A DNA stretch of 64,000 bases from a bacterium (GTDB lineage: Bacteria; Bdellovibrionota; Bacteriovoracia; Bacteriovoracales; Bacteriovoracaceae): NCBI GenBank assembly GCA_030425045.1, contig JAUHVL010000017.1, forward strand, positions 1 to 64,000, read 5' to 3'. The notes under the pieces are model-generated. The model ran no database searches. It was not told the DNA's origin and saw only the letters and a program-made list of their open reading frames with translations. This document shows positions 17,076 through 27,020 of the stretch, in pieces. The position numbers and the translations under genes were made by a program. Every line of letters begins with the position of its first letter. The first letter of the stretch is position 1.

Positions 17076-17441
17076 ATGAAAACGTTAATAACCGTACTTT
17101 TATTTTTAACAACTTATAACCTATTTGCCTCGAGTATTGCTGTCACCATTTCAAGCGCTGGAAAGGCACCCAAAGGGACATTATTTATTTTCGCAAAAAA
17201 ATATAATAGCTCTATGCCCATGCCCCTTGCTGTAAAAAAAATTGTAAACCCAACTTTTCCTCTAAAATTTAGCTTAAGCAAAAAAGATAGGATGATGGAA
17301 GGTATTCCTTTTGTTGGGCCCTTTACAGTGACGGCTAGAATCAGCCCTAGCGGCAATGCCATGGATAAGTCAGGAGTTGAAGTCTCTACCATCAAAAAGA
17401 TTGAAATTGGTGAGAAAAATATTCAACTCGTTTTAAAATAA
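17076..17441 (+). CDS. stand-alone CcmI (CycH) C-terminal periplasmic domain
   Basis: This protein has 121 residues, with a signal peptide at 1-18 (ending LFA) and one small beta domain. It matches the C-terminal part of the cytochrome c maturation protein CcmI/CcmH: 'GTLFIFAKKYN' (family: tvFvfAra), 'MPMPLAVKKI' (PlAvkrl), 'FPLKFSLSKKDRMM' (fPltvtLdDsdaM), 'VTARISPSGNAM' (vvARiSksGnA). The usual membrane helices and TPR repeats are absent. In full-length CcmI the domain holds apocytochrome partners; here it could be a free periplasmic chaperone. It stands alone between unrelated genes. Confidence 0.65.
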   Translation: MKTLITVLLFLTTYNLFASSIAVTISSAGKAPKGTLFIFAKKYNSSMPMPLAVKKIVNPTFPLKFSLSKKDRMMEGIPFVGPFTVTARISPSGNAMDKSGVEVSTIKKIEIGEKNIQLVLK

Positions 17442-17445
17442 AAGA

Positions 17446-17982
17446 TCACAATAAGAAAAACTCAAAAAACACCCACAATGTTGGGATGATAACTAATGAG
17501 TAATCTTTCAATTTCATTTTACTCATTTTTAATAAAACGATCGTACCTATTGCTGTTTGCAAAGGACCCCAGCCAAATAAGAGTATTGATTCTTTTGAGT
17601 CTTCTAAAAAAAGACTAAAAGGAATTAAAACAAAAAACAAATATAACGCTATAGCCAGCTTATTAAAGCTATCTGTAGTACTTCCTTTCAAAAAGAAAAC
17701 GAGCAAGGCTTGAACAAAAAAAAGTACAGTCCAAATAAAAGCATAAGTATGGATTTCGCTTAAAAAAAAGTGAAAATAATATACCGATATAAAAGACCAC
17801 AAGAGTGAACAATAAATCCAAAAAACCTTTTTTAATTTAAAAAAGATTAAAAGATTACTAATCATTAATAAAAAGTACCAAGGTGATAAACTAGTCGAAT
17901 ATCTTAAATTCAGATCCTGTATAACCTCAGGTGAAATCATGACAAAGTTATTTAAGTTATAACTTAACAGGTAATCGATCAT
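17446..17982 (-). CDS. multi-pass membrane protein, DUF6064-like
   Basis: This 178-residue protein has about six predicted membrane helices. The pattern 'W....YYFHFFLSEIHTYAFIWTVLFFVQALLVFF' (described here as an interrupted pattern) and the late 'GWGPLQTAIG' segment recall DUF6064 membrane proteins, whose role is unknown. The first ATG overlaps the end of the aldo/keto reductase gene by 26 bp, and another ATG at 17940 is equally possible. Neither has a clear ribosome site. Confidence 0.45.
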   Translation of the reverse strand: MIDYLLSYNLNNFVMISPEVIQDLNLRYSTSLSPWYFLLMISNLLIFFKLKKVFWIYCSLLWSFISVYYFHFFLSEIHTYAFIWTVLFFVQALLVFFLKGSTTDSFNKLAIALYLFFVLIPFSLFLEDSKESILLFGWGPLQTAIGTIVLLKMSKMKLKDYSLVIIPTLWVFFEFFLL

Positions 17983-18877
17983 AGTGAGGAATGTATTGAA
18001 TCATCTTTTGACGTGTCTTCAAATCTGGTAACGTTCCATAACATGCCCCCATATTCTCAGTCATATGTTCAACTTTTGACGTTGCAGGAATAGCACAAGT
18101 AAGTGAAGGATGAGAAATAATAAACTTCAAAAAGAATAAGGCCCAGTTATAGCAATCAAACTCACTGGCCCATTCAGGTAATTTTTTATTTTCAAATTGT
18201 GAAAAAAGATTTCCTCCATCCATTGGCCGATTAGCAATGACAGCTATTCCCCTATCCTTTGCTAACGGCAGAAGTCTATCTTCAACTTCTCTATGGGTAA
18301 TATTATATGTTAATTGAATAAAATCTATTTTTTCAGATTTCATTATTTTTTCAAATTCAGCATGATAACGCCCATGAGAGGTGGTGATTCCAATATAGCG
18401 AATCTTCCCCTGCTCTTTAAGTGATCTCAATGTTTTTAGATGTTCTTTCCAATTGAGTAGGTTGTGAATTTGAATGAGGTCAAACTGATTCATCCCCCAT
18501 AGTTTTTGCATTTCTTTAAATTGCTCTTTTCCTTCATTGGTTGAACGGGTCCAAATTTTATCAGCACTAAATAAGCTTTTAGAATATCCAATTTTCTTAA
18601 GTGCATAACCCATAACTTCTTGAGCCGAGCCGTACATTGGAGAAGAGTCGACCATCCCTCCTCCCATTTCAAAAAACTTTTTTAATACTAACGATCTATC
18701 ATCACGTAGCCTGACACTATTTCCAACGTTAAATGAAATCCAAGTTCCCATACCGATTGCGGGGATAAGTTCTCCGCTTGATGGAATCTTTTTGCGTATA
18801 AATTTCTCTTTGTTTTTTCCTAGAATTGAAGGAAAAGATAATAATGATAATAAAGCGACAAAGTTTCTTCTATCCAT
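17957..18877 (-). CDS. aldo/keto reductase with Tat-type signal
   Basis: This 306-residue protein starts MDRRNFVALLSLLSFPS, a twin-arginine signal, so the folded, cofactor-loaded enzyme is probably exported. The (beta/alpha)8 reductase domain follows, with the catalytic tetrad in view: Asp in MVDSSPMYG, the Tyr of that motif, Lys in SADKIW and His in IQIHN. The nicotinamide-binding 'IPATSKVEHMTEN' near the end fits the family. AAAGG is five bases before the ATG. Its start overlaps the preceding exported-protein gene by 8 bp. Confidence 0.82.
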   Translation of the reverse strand: MDRRNFVALLSLLSFPSILGKNKEKFIRKKIPSSGELIPAIGMGTWISFNVGNSVRLRDDRSLVLKKFFEMGGGMVDSSPMYGSAQEVMGYALKKIGYSKSLFSADKIWTRSTNEGKEQFKEMQKLWGMNQFDLIQIHNLLNWKEHLKTLRSLKEQGKIRYIGITTSHGRYHAEFEKIMKSEKIDFIQLTYNITHREVEDRLLPLAKDRGIAVIANRPMDGGNLFSQFENKKLPEWASEFDCYNWALFFLKFIISHPSLTCAIPATSKVEHMTENMGACYGTLPDLKTRQKMIQYIPHYDRLPVKL

Positions 18878-19559
18878 TGTTACCTTTTAGTTTTTTTAAG
18901 TAAAAGTACATCATCTCGTACATATTATTGTAAGATTGATCAAATTTGACACGTATTGATTTATATTGTTTAAAGTATACAAATTCAGGCATGTTCATTT
19001 TATCTCCCCTGACTTCCCAAAAGTTAATACTCTTCAGATTGTCTTGAACAAAGTCTTTTTGCAGAGGATCTTCCGCACAAAAATCGATCAAAGCTTGTTT
19101 AAAAGAGTTTTGAACCCAAGGAATAGGGCCATCGTTTGTTGATATACTCGGAGCACATTTTTTTTCGATTTCTACTCGGTAGTGAGCATAGTTTCTTTTT
19201 TTAAGCTTATTGATTTGTTTTTCAAATAAGCTTTTAAGGTCTTTCCCCTTCTTTTTACTTTTATCTAGAGGCATCGTTTTTTTATTAAGGATAAAATAAA
19301 GCTTATGATTCTCATCTAATTTAATTTTAAAGTTTTTTAACAAAGAAGGCTCATAATAATCACTCTGCTTTTCTTTGGTAAGAACAAATACTTTTTCATT
19401 GGAAGAGCTCAACCCCTTTATTAATACAAAAGCTTTATTTTCTTTATGCTTTTGAAACTCTATTTTAATTTTTTCATTTTTAGAAACGTAAACAGAAGAG
19501 AAAATATTTGATTGAACTAATGTAGCTAGTGTAATGAGCAAAATTTTTGTCTTTAGCAT
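18870..19559 (-). CDS. exported protein, unknown
   Basis: This 229-residue protein has a signal peptide (about residues 1-21). The mature part is lysine-rich, with a beta-rich N-terminal half and a C-terminal half with two cysteines (KKCAPSI, DFCAEDP) likely forming one disulfide. No family was recognised. It overlaps the aldo/keto reductase gene by 8 bp and follows the nuclease gene by 8 bp, so it sits in a run of minus-strand genes that may be one operon. Confidence 0.5.
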   Translation of the reverse strand: MLKTKILLITLATLVQSNIFSSVYVSKNEKIKIEFQKHKENKAFVLIKGLSSSNEKVFVLTKEKQSDYYEPSLLKNFKIKLDENHKLYFILNKKTMPLDKSKKKGKDLKSLFEKQINKLKKRNYAHYRVEIEKKCAPSISTNDGPIPWVQNSFKQALIDFCAEDPLQKDFVQDNLKSINFWEVRGDKMNMPEFVYFKQYKSIRVKFDQSYNNMYEMMYFYLKKLKGNNG

Positions 19560-19567
19560 TTTTTATC

Positions 19568-20047
19568 CTAATATTGATTTTCAGAAGCAATAGAGCGATT
19601 GCTTTTACACCAGTCAATTTTTTTCTTTTTACCACCATCATAATTTGTGGCAAGACCATTTTTTAATAAATAATACTTAAGCGATTTTCCATCGATCATG
19701 ACATCGGCGACAACGCGAAAGTACTTTCCTCTTTTTATCTCTGTAAGGTCAATCCGTTTTGCTCTTTTTAATAAATTCTTAACTAACTTTTTCGCGTTTC
19801 TTGCTTTCTCTTTTTCACACTTATTTTTTGTTCTTATTTCTGGTGTATCAACGCCTAAAACTCTGATACTTATATTATCACCAAAAAGTGGATGAATATT
19901 TGGTATCTTAAAAGTAACAGTATCTGCGTCATAGTTTTTAATATATTTTACACAACGAAATGTTGTCTCATCATGCTGACAATGATTGTTCGCTAGGACA
20001 TTAATCGAGTAATTTAATAGGAAAAGTATGACTAGTAATATTTTCAT
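19568..20047 (-). CDS. secreted thermonuclease (SNase-like)
   Basis: This 159-residue protein has a signal peptide at 1-19. The staphylococcal-nuclease fold follows: 'YDADTVTFKIP' (catalytic Asp pair region), 'SIRVLGVDTPEIR' (Arg35-type), 'CEKEKARNAKK' (Glu43-type region) and 'GKYFRVVADVMIDGKSLKYYLLKNGLA' (Arg87-type; block quoted in part as GKYFRVVADV). Such enzymes cut DNA and RNA with calcium. Two extra cysteine pairs suggest disulfides. In a predator or scavenger it would degrade nucleic acids outside the cytoplasm. Confidence 0.8.
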   Translation of the reverse strand: MKILLVILFLLNYSINVLANNHCQHDETTFRCVKYIKNYDADTVTFKIPNIHPLFGDNISIRVLGVDTPEIRTKNKCEKEKARNAKKLVKNLLKRAKRIDLTEIKRGKYFRVVADVMIDGKSLKYYLLKNGLATNYDGGKKKKIDWCKSNRSIASENQY

Positions 20048-20059
20048 AATTCAATTATA

Positions 20060-20575
20060 TCAGCTTTTTCTTTTGAAAAATGAAAAGGTAATAATAATCA
20101 TACAGGGAATCCAAATATAGAGTAGCTCTTTAAGGATGACTCCAGATTTACCAAACTCTGTTGTATTAAATCCAGCAGGCATTAAGGGAGCAAAAGGGAA
20201 AATATATTCCGTTTTAACTAATGGATACAAAAACGACACTCCAATTCCCTTTGTCATCGAGTCAAATAAAAGATGAGAAAAGCAAACAAGAGAAAAATAT
20301 AAGAATAAAAGTAACCTTGATTTTTTATAAAAAGAAAAAGAAAAAATAAACCCCGCTATGACACAGAAAAAAACCGAATGAAAAAAACCATTTCTATGAG
20401 ATAAAAACTCAATATGATCTAAGTTAAGATGGTGAAAGAGTACATCGATATCAGGAGCATTAGCACAAATCAAACTTAAAACAATTAGTTTTTTCCAAGA
20501 AGTGTTTTTTAAAAGCTGATAGCAAACCCCACCAATAGAAATTCCTACAAGTGTATGTCCAATTGCAGATGGCAT
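20060..20575 (-). CDS. YdjM-like membrane-bound metal-dependent hydrolase family protein
   Basis: This 171-residue protein has about four membrane helices and the YdjM/DUF457 pattern: 'MPSAIGHTLVGISIGG' at the start, 'APDIDVLFHH', 'SHRNGFFHSVFF' and 'FSHLLFDSMTKGIGVSFLYP'. The conserved His/Asp residues are thought to bind metal in the membrane plane. The E. coli homologue is an SOS-regulated inner-membrane protein; the reaction is unknown. It lies 12 bp from the nuclease gene and 8 bp from the following membrane protein. Confidence 0.75.
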   Translation of the reverse strand: MPSAIGHTLVGISIGGVCYQLLKNTSWKKLIVLSLICANAPDIDVLFHHLNLDHIEFLSHRNGFFHSVFFCVIAGFIFSFSFYKKSRLLLFLYFSLVCFSHLLFDSMTKGIGVSFLYPLVKTEYIFPFAPLMPAGFNTTEFGKSGVILKELLYIWIPCMIIITFSFFKRKS

Positions 20576-20583
20576 TTGATCTC

Positions 20584-20931
20584 CTATTTTTTATGATAAA
20601 ACAATCGACTTACTCTTTTGAAAAAGCTCTCTCTTTCTTCTAGTGACCCCGTATACTGATATGGTCTTGTTGTTTTTTCTTCGATTACTGGTTTTTCACC
20701 TTTAATGACTTGAGCGAGAGAGCGCTTTCCAAATTTATTATAAAGCCAAATGTTTAATAAAAGAAAAAAAGCAATTGAACTTATGAAGGCAAAGATAAAA
20801 ACGGGAAAGATGGCATAACCAATTCCACGTGGAGCATAAGCGGCGCTCGCAATCTCAAAGACATAATAAATATGAATTGGGATATAGATGAACATGGTCC
20901 AGTCTGGAATAAATGAATACTCTTTATTCAT
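20584..20931 (-). CDS. small membrane protein with two helices, unknown
   Basis: This 115-residue protein has two membrane helices (about residues 10-28 and 40-63) and a charged cytoplasmic tail with a basic end (KRVSRLFYHKK). I do not recognise it. It is the first gene of the minus-strand run that continues with the YdjM-like protein, nuclease, exported protein, reductase and DUF6064-like protein. The divergent rhomboid gene starts 91 bp away. Confidence 0.45.
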   Translation of the reverse strand: MNKEYSFIPDWTMFIYIPIHIYYVFEIASAAYAPRGIGYAIFPVFIFAFISSIAFFLLLNIWLYNKFGKRSLAQVIKGEKPVIEEKTTRPYQYTGSLEERESFFKRVSRLFYHKK

Positions 20932-21022
20932 CCCCTTATCATATCTAATTTTTGATCTTTATTTTCACCTTTTTTTCCCTACTCAATATAATCTCTTAAC
21001 CACCTAGAATTACTATAAATTA

Positions 21023-22606
21023 TTGAAAATATTTAGGTTTAGAAGCGAAGTAGCCGACAAGAACAGTATGATAATCCCTACTGGACTTGGACAGAAATTG
21101 CCCAAAAGGCCTTACGTTACTTACTTCATAACATTAAGTTGTTTTGTTGTGTTTGGTTTACAGATTTCTAAAAAGATCATCAGTCTCAAGGTTCTCGAAA
21201 ACAAAGAGCTACAAGATAAGCGGAGGGTAACTAAGAGTAAACTCTTCAATGAGTACTGTCAGAGTCATAAATCATTTTTAGGCATAAAGTTAAGTTGTGA
21301 TAAAGTTTCTCAAATTGCCTATCCAGAAAAAAAGAAGAAAAAAAATAAAATTAAAAGAAGAATAAAAAAGAAAATCACTTCTTTTAAAAATGAGTTTGAA
21401 TTAAAACTCATCAAAAAAGATGCTGTGGTGACAAGTCTCTCGGAGTATCAAAGCTATCTAGAGATTGATGCTCAACTTTCCAACTTTAGGGAGAAAAAAC
21501 TAGCTGAATATCCCCTTCTTGGAAAAAATCATATTTCACTAACAAGAATTCTCTTTGCGCAATTTACTCATAATGGTCTTTTACATATTTTTGGAAATAT
21601 GCTTTTACTTCTCGCCTTTGGGAGAAACGTTGAGGCGAGAATAGGACATTTTAACTTTTTTTGTGCTTATATTATTAGTGGTTCCATTGCTATGCCACTT
21701 TACGCACTATCAATGAAAGAGGGAACAGTACTTTTAGGTGCCTCTGCAAACGTGACCGCTGTCATCAGTATGTTCTATCTCTTTTTTAGAAAAAACAATT
21801 TAAAATTAGTGTATTTATTTTTGGGAGTTATACCGAAAAAACTAGAAGTTCCCGTAAAGTTTTATCTTCCTCTTTTTATCTTTATTCCAGATATTATTGG
21901 ACTGGTTGGCCACTCTGACGTTGCTCATATGGCCCATATTTATGGAGCTATTTGTGGAGCTTCTTTTGCTTATGCCTTTTTAACAAAGGAAGCATTTAGC
22001 ACTCCTTTTATCTATAATGAAGAGTGGTTAAACTTTAAAAAAGCTAAGAAAACGGCTCCATCAATAAAAAAACTTAAACTGCTTTCAAGCTGTTATCAAT
22101 ACAATAACTCTAACCCTCATGTCCAAGAACTTTATATCGATAGTTTTTTACAACTAGAACAAAATGTCATTAAAGGGAAAAAAGATAGCGTTTCTATTTT
22201 TGAAGATATCTTATCTCAAAGATTAAAGTTTTATCACAAGTCAAAAAAACCTGAGTTATCGATAGAGGTTTTAGATAGTCTTCCCCTGAGAAATAAGTTC
22301 GATAACCTTTTTAAAAGTTTTAATCAATCAGACATTATTAAACTTGGCGACTCTTGTTATCATAGTGGTAATCCACTACTAGCAATTAGAGTATACCTAA
22401 GCTTCATCACACTTTATCCGAAGGCGAAAAATTCAAAAAAAATTAAAGCCTCCATTTTAAACATCATTAAAAATGGAGAAGTAGATAATATTAATGACCT
22501 CTATAAAGCCATTATTCCCTATAAAAGCAATATACTTTTAAAAGATATCGTTATCACTGTGTATCGAATATATCAAAACCAACAAATTGAAAGGAATGCA
22601 TCATGA
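21023..22606 (+). CDS. rhomboid-family intramembrane serine protease with long C-terminal domain
   Basis: This 527-residue protein has a lysine-rich insertion (about 60-165) between helix 1 and the core. The core shows 'FTHNGLLHIFGNMLLL' (family H-x-x-x-N), the serine motif GASAN (Ser241) where GxSG is usual, and the catalytic His in 'VAHMAHIYGAICG' (His305). Rhomboids cut membrane-protein substrates within the bilayer. Residues 330-527 are soluble helical repeats, perhaps TPR-like. The start is a TTG at 21023 without a clear ribosome site; an ATG at 21068 is the alternative. The stop overlaps the FHA gene start by 4 bp. Confidence 0.78.
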   Translation: MKIFRFRSEVADKNSMIIPTGLGQKLPKRPYVTYFITLSCFVVFGLQISKKIISLKVLENKELQDKRRVTKSKLFNEYCQSHKSFLGIKLSCDKVSQIAYPEKKKKKNKIKRRIKKKITSFKNEFELKLIKKDAVVTSLSEYQSYLEIDAQLSNFREKKLAEYPLLGKNHISLTRILFAQFTHNGLLHIFGNMLLLLAFGRNVEARIGHFNFFCAYIISGSIAMPLYALSMKEGTVLLGASANVTAVISMFYLFFRKNNLKLVYLFLGVIPKKLEVPVKFYLPLFIFIPDIIGLVGHSDVAHMAHIYGAICGASFAYAFLTKEAFSTPFIYNEEWLNFKKAKKTAPSIKKLKLLSSCYQYNNSNPHVQELYIDSFLQLEQNVIKGKKDSVSIFEDILSQRLKFYHKSKKPELSIEVLDSLPLRNKFDNLFKSFNQSDIIKLGDSCYHSGNPLLAIRVYLSFITLYPKAKNSKKIKASILNIIKNGEVDNINDLYKAIIPYKSNILLKDIVITVYRIYQNQQIERNAS

Positions 22607-23412
22607 GTACGGCATTAAAACTTCACCATGAAATTAATTTTGAGCTGGTTAACGAAACCACTGGCGATCGCTTCCCTCTTAATCAAGGACAAATCAGTAT
22701 TGGTAGAGGAAAGAGAAATGATATTGCTTTAGAATCAGCAAAAGCAAGTCGAAATCATGCCACGATTATGTTTGAAGGGGATGAAATTTATATCGTCGAT
22801 AATAATTCATCTAACGGCATTAAACTCAATGGAATAAAAATTAAACCCGACACTCCTACATTAATTAAAGCGAGAGATATTTTCGTTATTGGTGATTTTG
22901 AATTTAAAATTCACTCTGATCAGCATGTTCCCAAACAACCCAAACCAAGAAGAGCTCAACTCGTTCCAGAAGAAGAGCGAGTAAGCAGCATTATGCATGA
23001 TACCTCTGAAGATGTGTCTCAATATCCACCAGCAGTATTATGGCAACGCTGGGCCTCACTCATTATCGATGGAGTCCTTTATGCTACAGTACTTTCAATC
23101 ATTACGGCCTTAACAGAAGGTCAGCTTGATAAAAAGATGATCAGCAGTGCAGCAAATTCTGCTTATGGTTTTTATGAAATTTTTTATTTAATGACCAAGG
23201 GACAAACCATCGGATGTAAACTTCTCAAAGTAAAAGTTGTGAGTTTAAAAGACGACAAGCTAAACTTCTTCACTGTTTTCATTCGGCAGTTTCTAAGAAA
23301 CCTCAGTATCGTCTTTTTCCCAATCACCCTTTTGATGTATATGTTTAACAAAGAAAACAGGTTTCTTCATGATATCGCCACGGGAACAAAGGTTATCAAA
23401 ACCAAAGAGTAA
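22603..23412 (+). CDS. FHA-domain and RDD-domain membrane protein
   Basis: This 269-residue protein is a fusion. Residues 10-105 form a forkhead-associated domain with the phosphothreonine-binding signature (GRGKRNDI, SRNHATI, NSSNGIKLNG). Residues 140-265 form an RDD membrane domain (LWQRWASLIIDGVLYA, GQTIGCKLLKVKVV, FLHDIATGTKVI). FHA binds phosphothreonine in partner proteins, so the protein may bring a signalling or transport function to the membrane. ATGA overlap with the rhomboid gene indicates translational coupling and shared work. Confidence 0.85.
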   Translation: MSTALKLHHEINFELVNETTGDRFPLNQGQISIGRGKRNDIALESAKASRNHATIMFEGDEIYIVDNNSSNGIKLNGIKIKPDTPTLIKARDIFVIGDFEFKIHSDQHVPKQPKPRRAQLVPEEERVSSIMHDTSEDVSQYPPAVLWQRWASLIIDGVLYATVLSIITALTEGQLDKKMISSAANSAYGFYEIFYLMTKGQTIGCKLLKVKVVSLKDDKLNFFTVFIRQFLRNLSIVFFPITLLMYMFNKENRFLHDIATGTKVIKTKE

Positions 23413-23415
23413 TTC

Positions 23416-24243
23416 TTAAAAATTCTCAAGATGAAATTTAATATGATCCTCAATATAGCTTGCGATAAAATAATAGCTATGATCAAAGCCTTCACGATAA
23501 TTTAGGGAATACACTTGTCCAGCATTATCGGCAGCGACCTTAAAGTTTTCACTTAAGAGTTGTTCTTTTAAAAACTCGTCATTGCTTCCTTGATCGATAA
23601 GAATCTTATTTTTTGCTTTCGCACCTGAGTTTAATAGTTCACAGGCATCATACTTTTTCCACTCTTCCTGATTTTCACCGAGATATCCCTTAAGGGCTTT
23701 TTGTCCCCAAGGACATGCTATGGGATTTACGATAGGAGAAAACGCCGAAATACTTTCAAACAGATCTGGATTACGAAGACCCAAAACGAGTGCTCCGTGC
23801 CCTCCCATGGAATGGCCCATAATTGATAGTTTCTTTATCTTAAATCCATCTCGTAAAATGCTGACGAGATCTTTGATAATATAATCATCCATCTGATAAT
23901 TAGTGGCATATGGATCTTCTGTCGCATTGACATAAAAACCTGCGCCACTACCAAAATCATAGGAGTAATCTTCTCCCGGAAGATGGAGTCCCCGAGGAGA
24001 GGTATCAGGACAAATAACCATCGTCGATGTGTCCGAAAGATAAGTTTGCGCTCCCGCCTTGGTAATAAAGTTTTCCTCAGTACAAGTAAGTCCAGACAAC
24101 CATATGATAGCATTTTCAATTTGCTCAACTTCGCGAGGTAAAAATGCCGAGAACTTCATCTTTGTTTTAGTAGCAGAAGAATCATGTTCACAAAAAATTG
24201 TCTCACCTGAAAATGAGCGATGACGTTTTAAAACTTCATACAT
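23416..24243 (-). CDS. fghA: S-formylglutathione hydrolase
   Basis: This 275-residue alpha/beta hydrolase has the nucleophile Ser145 in GHSMGGHGAL, the acid Asp in IDQGSNDEF and the His in GFDHSYYF. The family-specific 'WLSGLTCTEENFITKAGAQ' and 'TSPRGLHLPGEDYSYDFGSGAGFY' (shown in part) are also there. It splits S-formylglutathione to formate and glutathione, the last step of glutathione-dependent formaldehyde removal. It lies 14 bp downstream of the class III alcohol dehydrogenase gene, which supplies its substrate. Confidence 0.93.
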   Translation of the reverse strand: MYEVLKRHRSFSGETIFCEHDSSATKTKMKFSAFLPREVEQIENAIIWLSGLTCTEENFITKAGAQTYLSDTSTMVICPDTSPRGLHLPGEDYSYDFGSGAGFYVNATEDPYATNYQMDDYIIKDLVSILRDGFKIKKLSIMGHSMGGHGALVLGLRNPDLFESISAFSPIVNPIACPWGQKALKGYLGENQEEWKKYDACELLNSGAKAKNKILIDQGSNDEFLKEQLLSENFKVAADNAGQVYSLNYREGFDHSYYFIASYIEDHIKFHLENF

Positions 24244-24257
24244 TTTTTTCTCCTCAA

Positions 24258-25406
<1,149 letters not shown>

Positions 25407-26249
25407 TTAATACTGACCAATTGTTTTTATCTTCTCAATATCTTCACTTTCTAGGGTGAAGTTAAATAAATCCATCGCTTCTTCCATATGAGTTGAATTT
25501 GTTGTTCCATACAAGGGGTGAATTCTATCATAGATAAGTGATCTAAAAAAAACTTGGAGCGGCGACTTCTTTAACCTTTCTGCTAATTCTAAGACAGTGG
25601 GGTTATCCCACGTATGCGTGTTGGCCTTGACTGTCCAAAAGCATTGATAATAAATCCCTTTTTCATTACAAAAAGCTCGAAGGTTTTTATCGTAATCAGA
25701 CTCCGCATAAAAACGATTTTGAAGGACAGCAGGTTTTATTTTTGCCTTTTGAAATAACTCACAAAAAAAATCGTGATCATAACAATTGCTAAGTCCAATC
25801 TGCTTCACCACTCCACGTTCAACAAAACCCTCTAAAACATTCCAAGCACGAAGCGTTTCTTCTAATGTCTTTAGTGGAGAATGCAACACCAGTGAATCAA
25901 GATAATCTGTTTTTAAATTTTCTAATGAAACGGATAGCGATGTTTTAATTTGATCTTCAAGAGAGTGACTTGGATTATAAGGACAATTATCCGGGTCTTG
26001 TCCTCCAAAGGGAGTAAACTTTGTTTGAATAAAAAGCTCGCTCCTATTAATCCCGGAACGACTTATTCCCTCTCCCACCAAAGGCTCATTATAATGACGA
26101 GGCTGACAAGCTGTATCCACACCTCGAAATCCTTTAGATAGTGCCTCTTCGACAAGGTCAGCAGTTCGCTCTTTTTTCCAAGCTGTCCCATAAATCTGAA
26201 TGGGAATCTTAACGCCACTTAAGCTTTCAAAAATATTGTCTTTTTTCAT
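25407..26249 (-). CDS. aldo/keto reductase, cytoplasmic
   Basis: This 280-residue (beta/alpha)8 reductase has the catalytic residues Asp in GVDTACQPRHY, the Tyr of that motif, Lys in IQTKF and His in VLHSP. It has no export signal, unlike the other aldo/keto reductase in the window. It lies 24 bp upstream of the formaldehyde dehydrogenase gene on the same strand and could reduce small aldehydes formed with formaldehyde. That role is inferred from position only. Confidence 0.82.
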   Translation of the reverse strand: MKKDNIFESLSGVKIPIQIYGTAWKKERTADLVEEALSKGFRGVDTACQPRHYNEPLVGEGISRSGINRSELFIQTKFTPFGGQDPDNCPYNPSHSLEDQIKTSLSVSLENLKTDYLDSLVLHSPLKTLEETLRAWNVLEGFVERGVVKQIGLSNCYDHDFFCELFQKAKIKPAVLQNRFYAESDYDKNLRAFCNEKGIYYQCFWTVKANTHTWDNPTVLELAERLKKSPLQVFFRSLIYDRIHPLYGTTNSTHMEEAMDLFNFTLESEDIEKIKTIGQY

Positions 26250-26340
26250 GGTGGAAATGCTACCTAGCTAATATTTCAAGGTCACGCAGCGCTGCCTTTT
26301 ACTTGAATAAAATTACTCGTAAATTCAAATTGGCTACGCT

Positions 26341-26991
26341 ATGCTTCATCTTATGATGAACAAGTTTACGTCAAAATACTTCACCTCTCAAAATATTCAC
26401 ACCCAAAGCTTTGGCATGTCGAACCATAATATTATGATCGTCATGCATGGCCTTGGTGATCAGTTGGATTCCTATGTACCGCTAGTAAAAGAAATTAATG
26501 TGACGGGAATCAATTACCTTCTGATCAATGCTCCTCGAAATTATCCTATAGGTTATTCATGGTATGATCTTCCTCCAGAAGATCCAAGGCCGAGTATTGA
26601 AGAAAGTTTGGCCTTACTTAGAAAGCTCACCAGTGAGCTTCTTGAGTTTGGTTACACCTATCAAGATATTTTCCTGATGGGATTTTCTCAAGGTGGAGCT
26701 ATGGCGCTTGAACTGGCGCAAAGTTTGGATCAAAAACTTGGTGGAGTGCTGGCGCTTTCACCACGAATCTATATGGATCCAGAAAAATTATCACCTGGCT
26801 TTTGTCAAACCCCCTTGTTTTCTGCTCATGGTCTTTATGATGAAGTCATTCCCTATAGAGAAACTCATGCCGCTTTAATGCAGATGAAAACTCAAATAAA
26901 AGATTTTTCTTTTTCAGAATATGAGATGGGACATGAGATTTGTTTTGATCAGATTGTTCATATTCGTGAGTGGTTAAACGAACGATTGTAA
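26341..26991 (+). CDS. phospholipase/carboxylesterase family hydrolase
   Basis: This 216-residue alpha/beta hydrolase of the acyl-protein-thioesterase/carboxylesterase type shows the nucleophile in GFSQGGAMAL, the acid in HGLYDEVIP and the histidine in EMGHEI. 'VMHGLGDQLDSYVPLV' supplies the oxyanion hole, and 'INAPRNYPIGYSWYDLPPED' is the usual family block. It probably cuts short-chain esters or lysophospholipids. No signal peptide. Several ATGs (26341, 26353) lack a ribosome site, so the exact start is uncertain. Confidence 0.82.
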   Translation: MLHLMMNKFTSKYFTSQNIHTQSFGMSNHNIMIVMHGLGDQLDSYVPLVKEINVTGINYLLINAPRNYPIGYSWYDLPPEDPRPSIEESLALLRKLTSELLEFGYTYQDIFLMGFSQGGAMALELAQSLDQKLGGVLALSPRIYMDPEKLSPGFCQTPLFSAHGLYDEVIPYRETHAALMQMKTQIKDFSFSEYEMGHEICFDQIVHIREWLNERL

Positions 26992-27020
26992 CAAACTCAA
27001 TGTCCCACATGTTAAAAACT

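Noticed and set aside
20941-21022. Leaderless start for the rhomboid gene
   Set aside because: TACTAT is six bases from the TTG, but the -35 is poor and leaderless translation usually needs ATG. Start left undecided.
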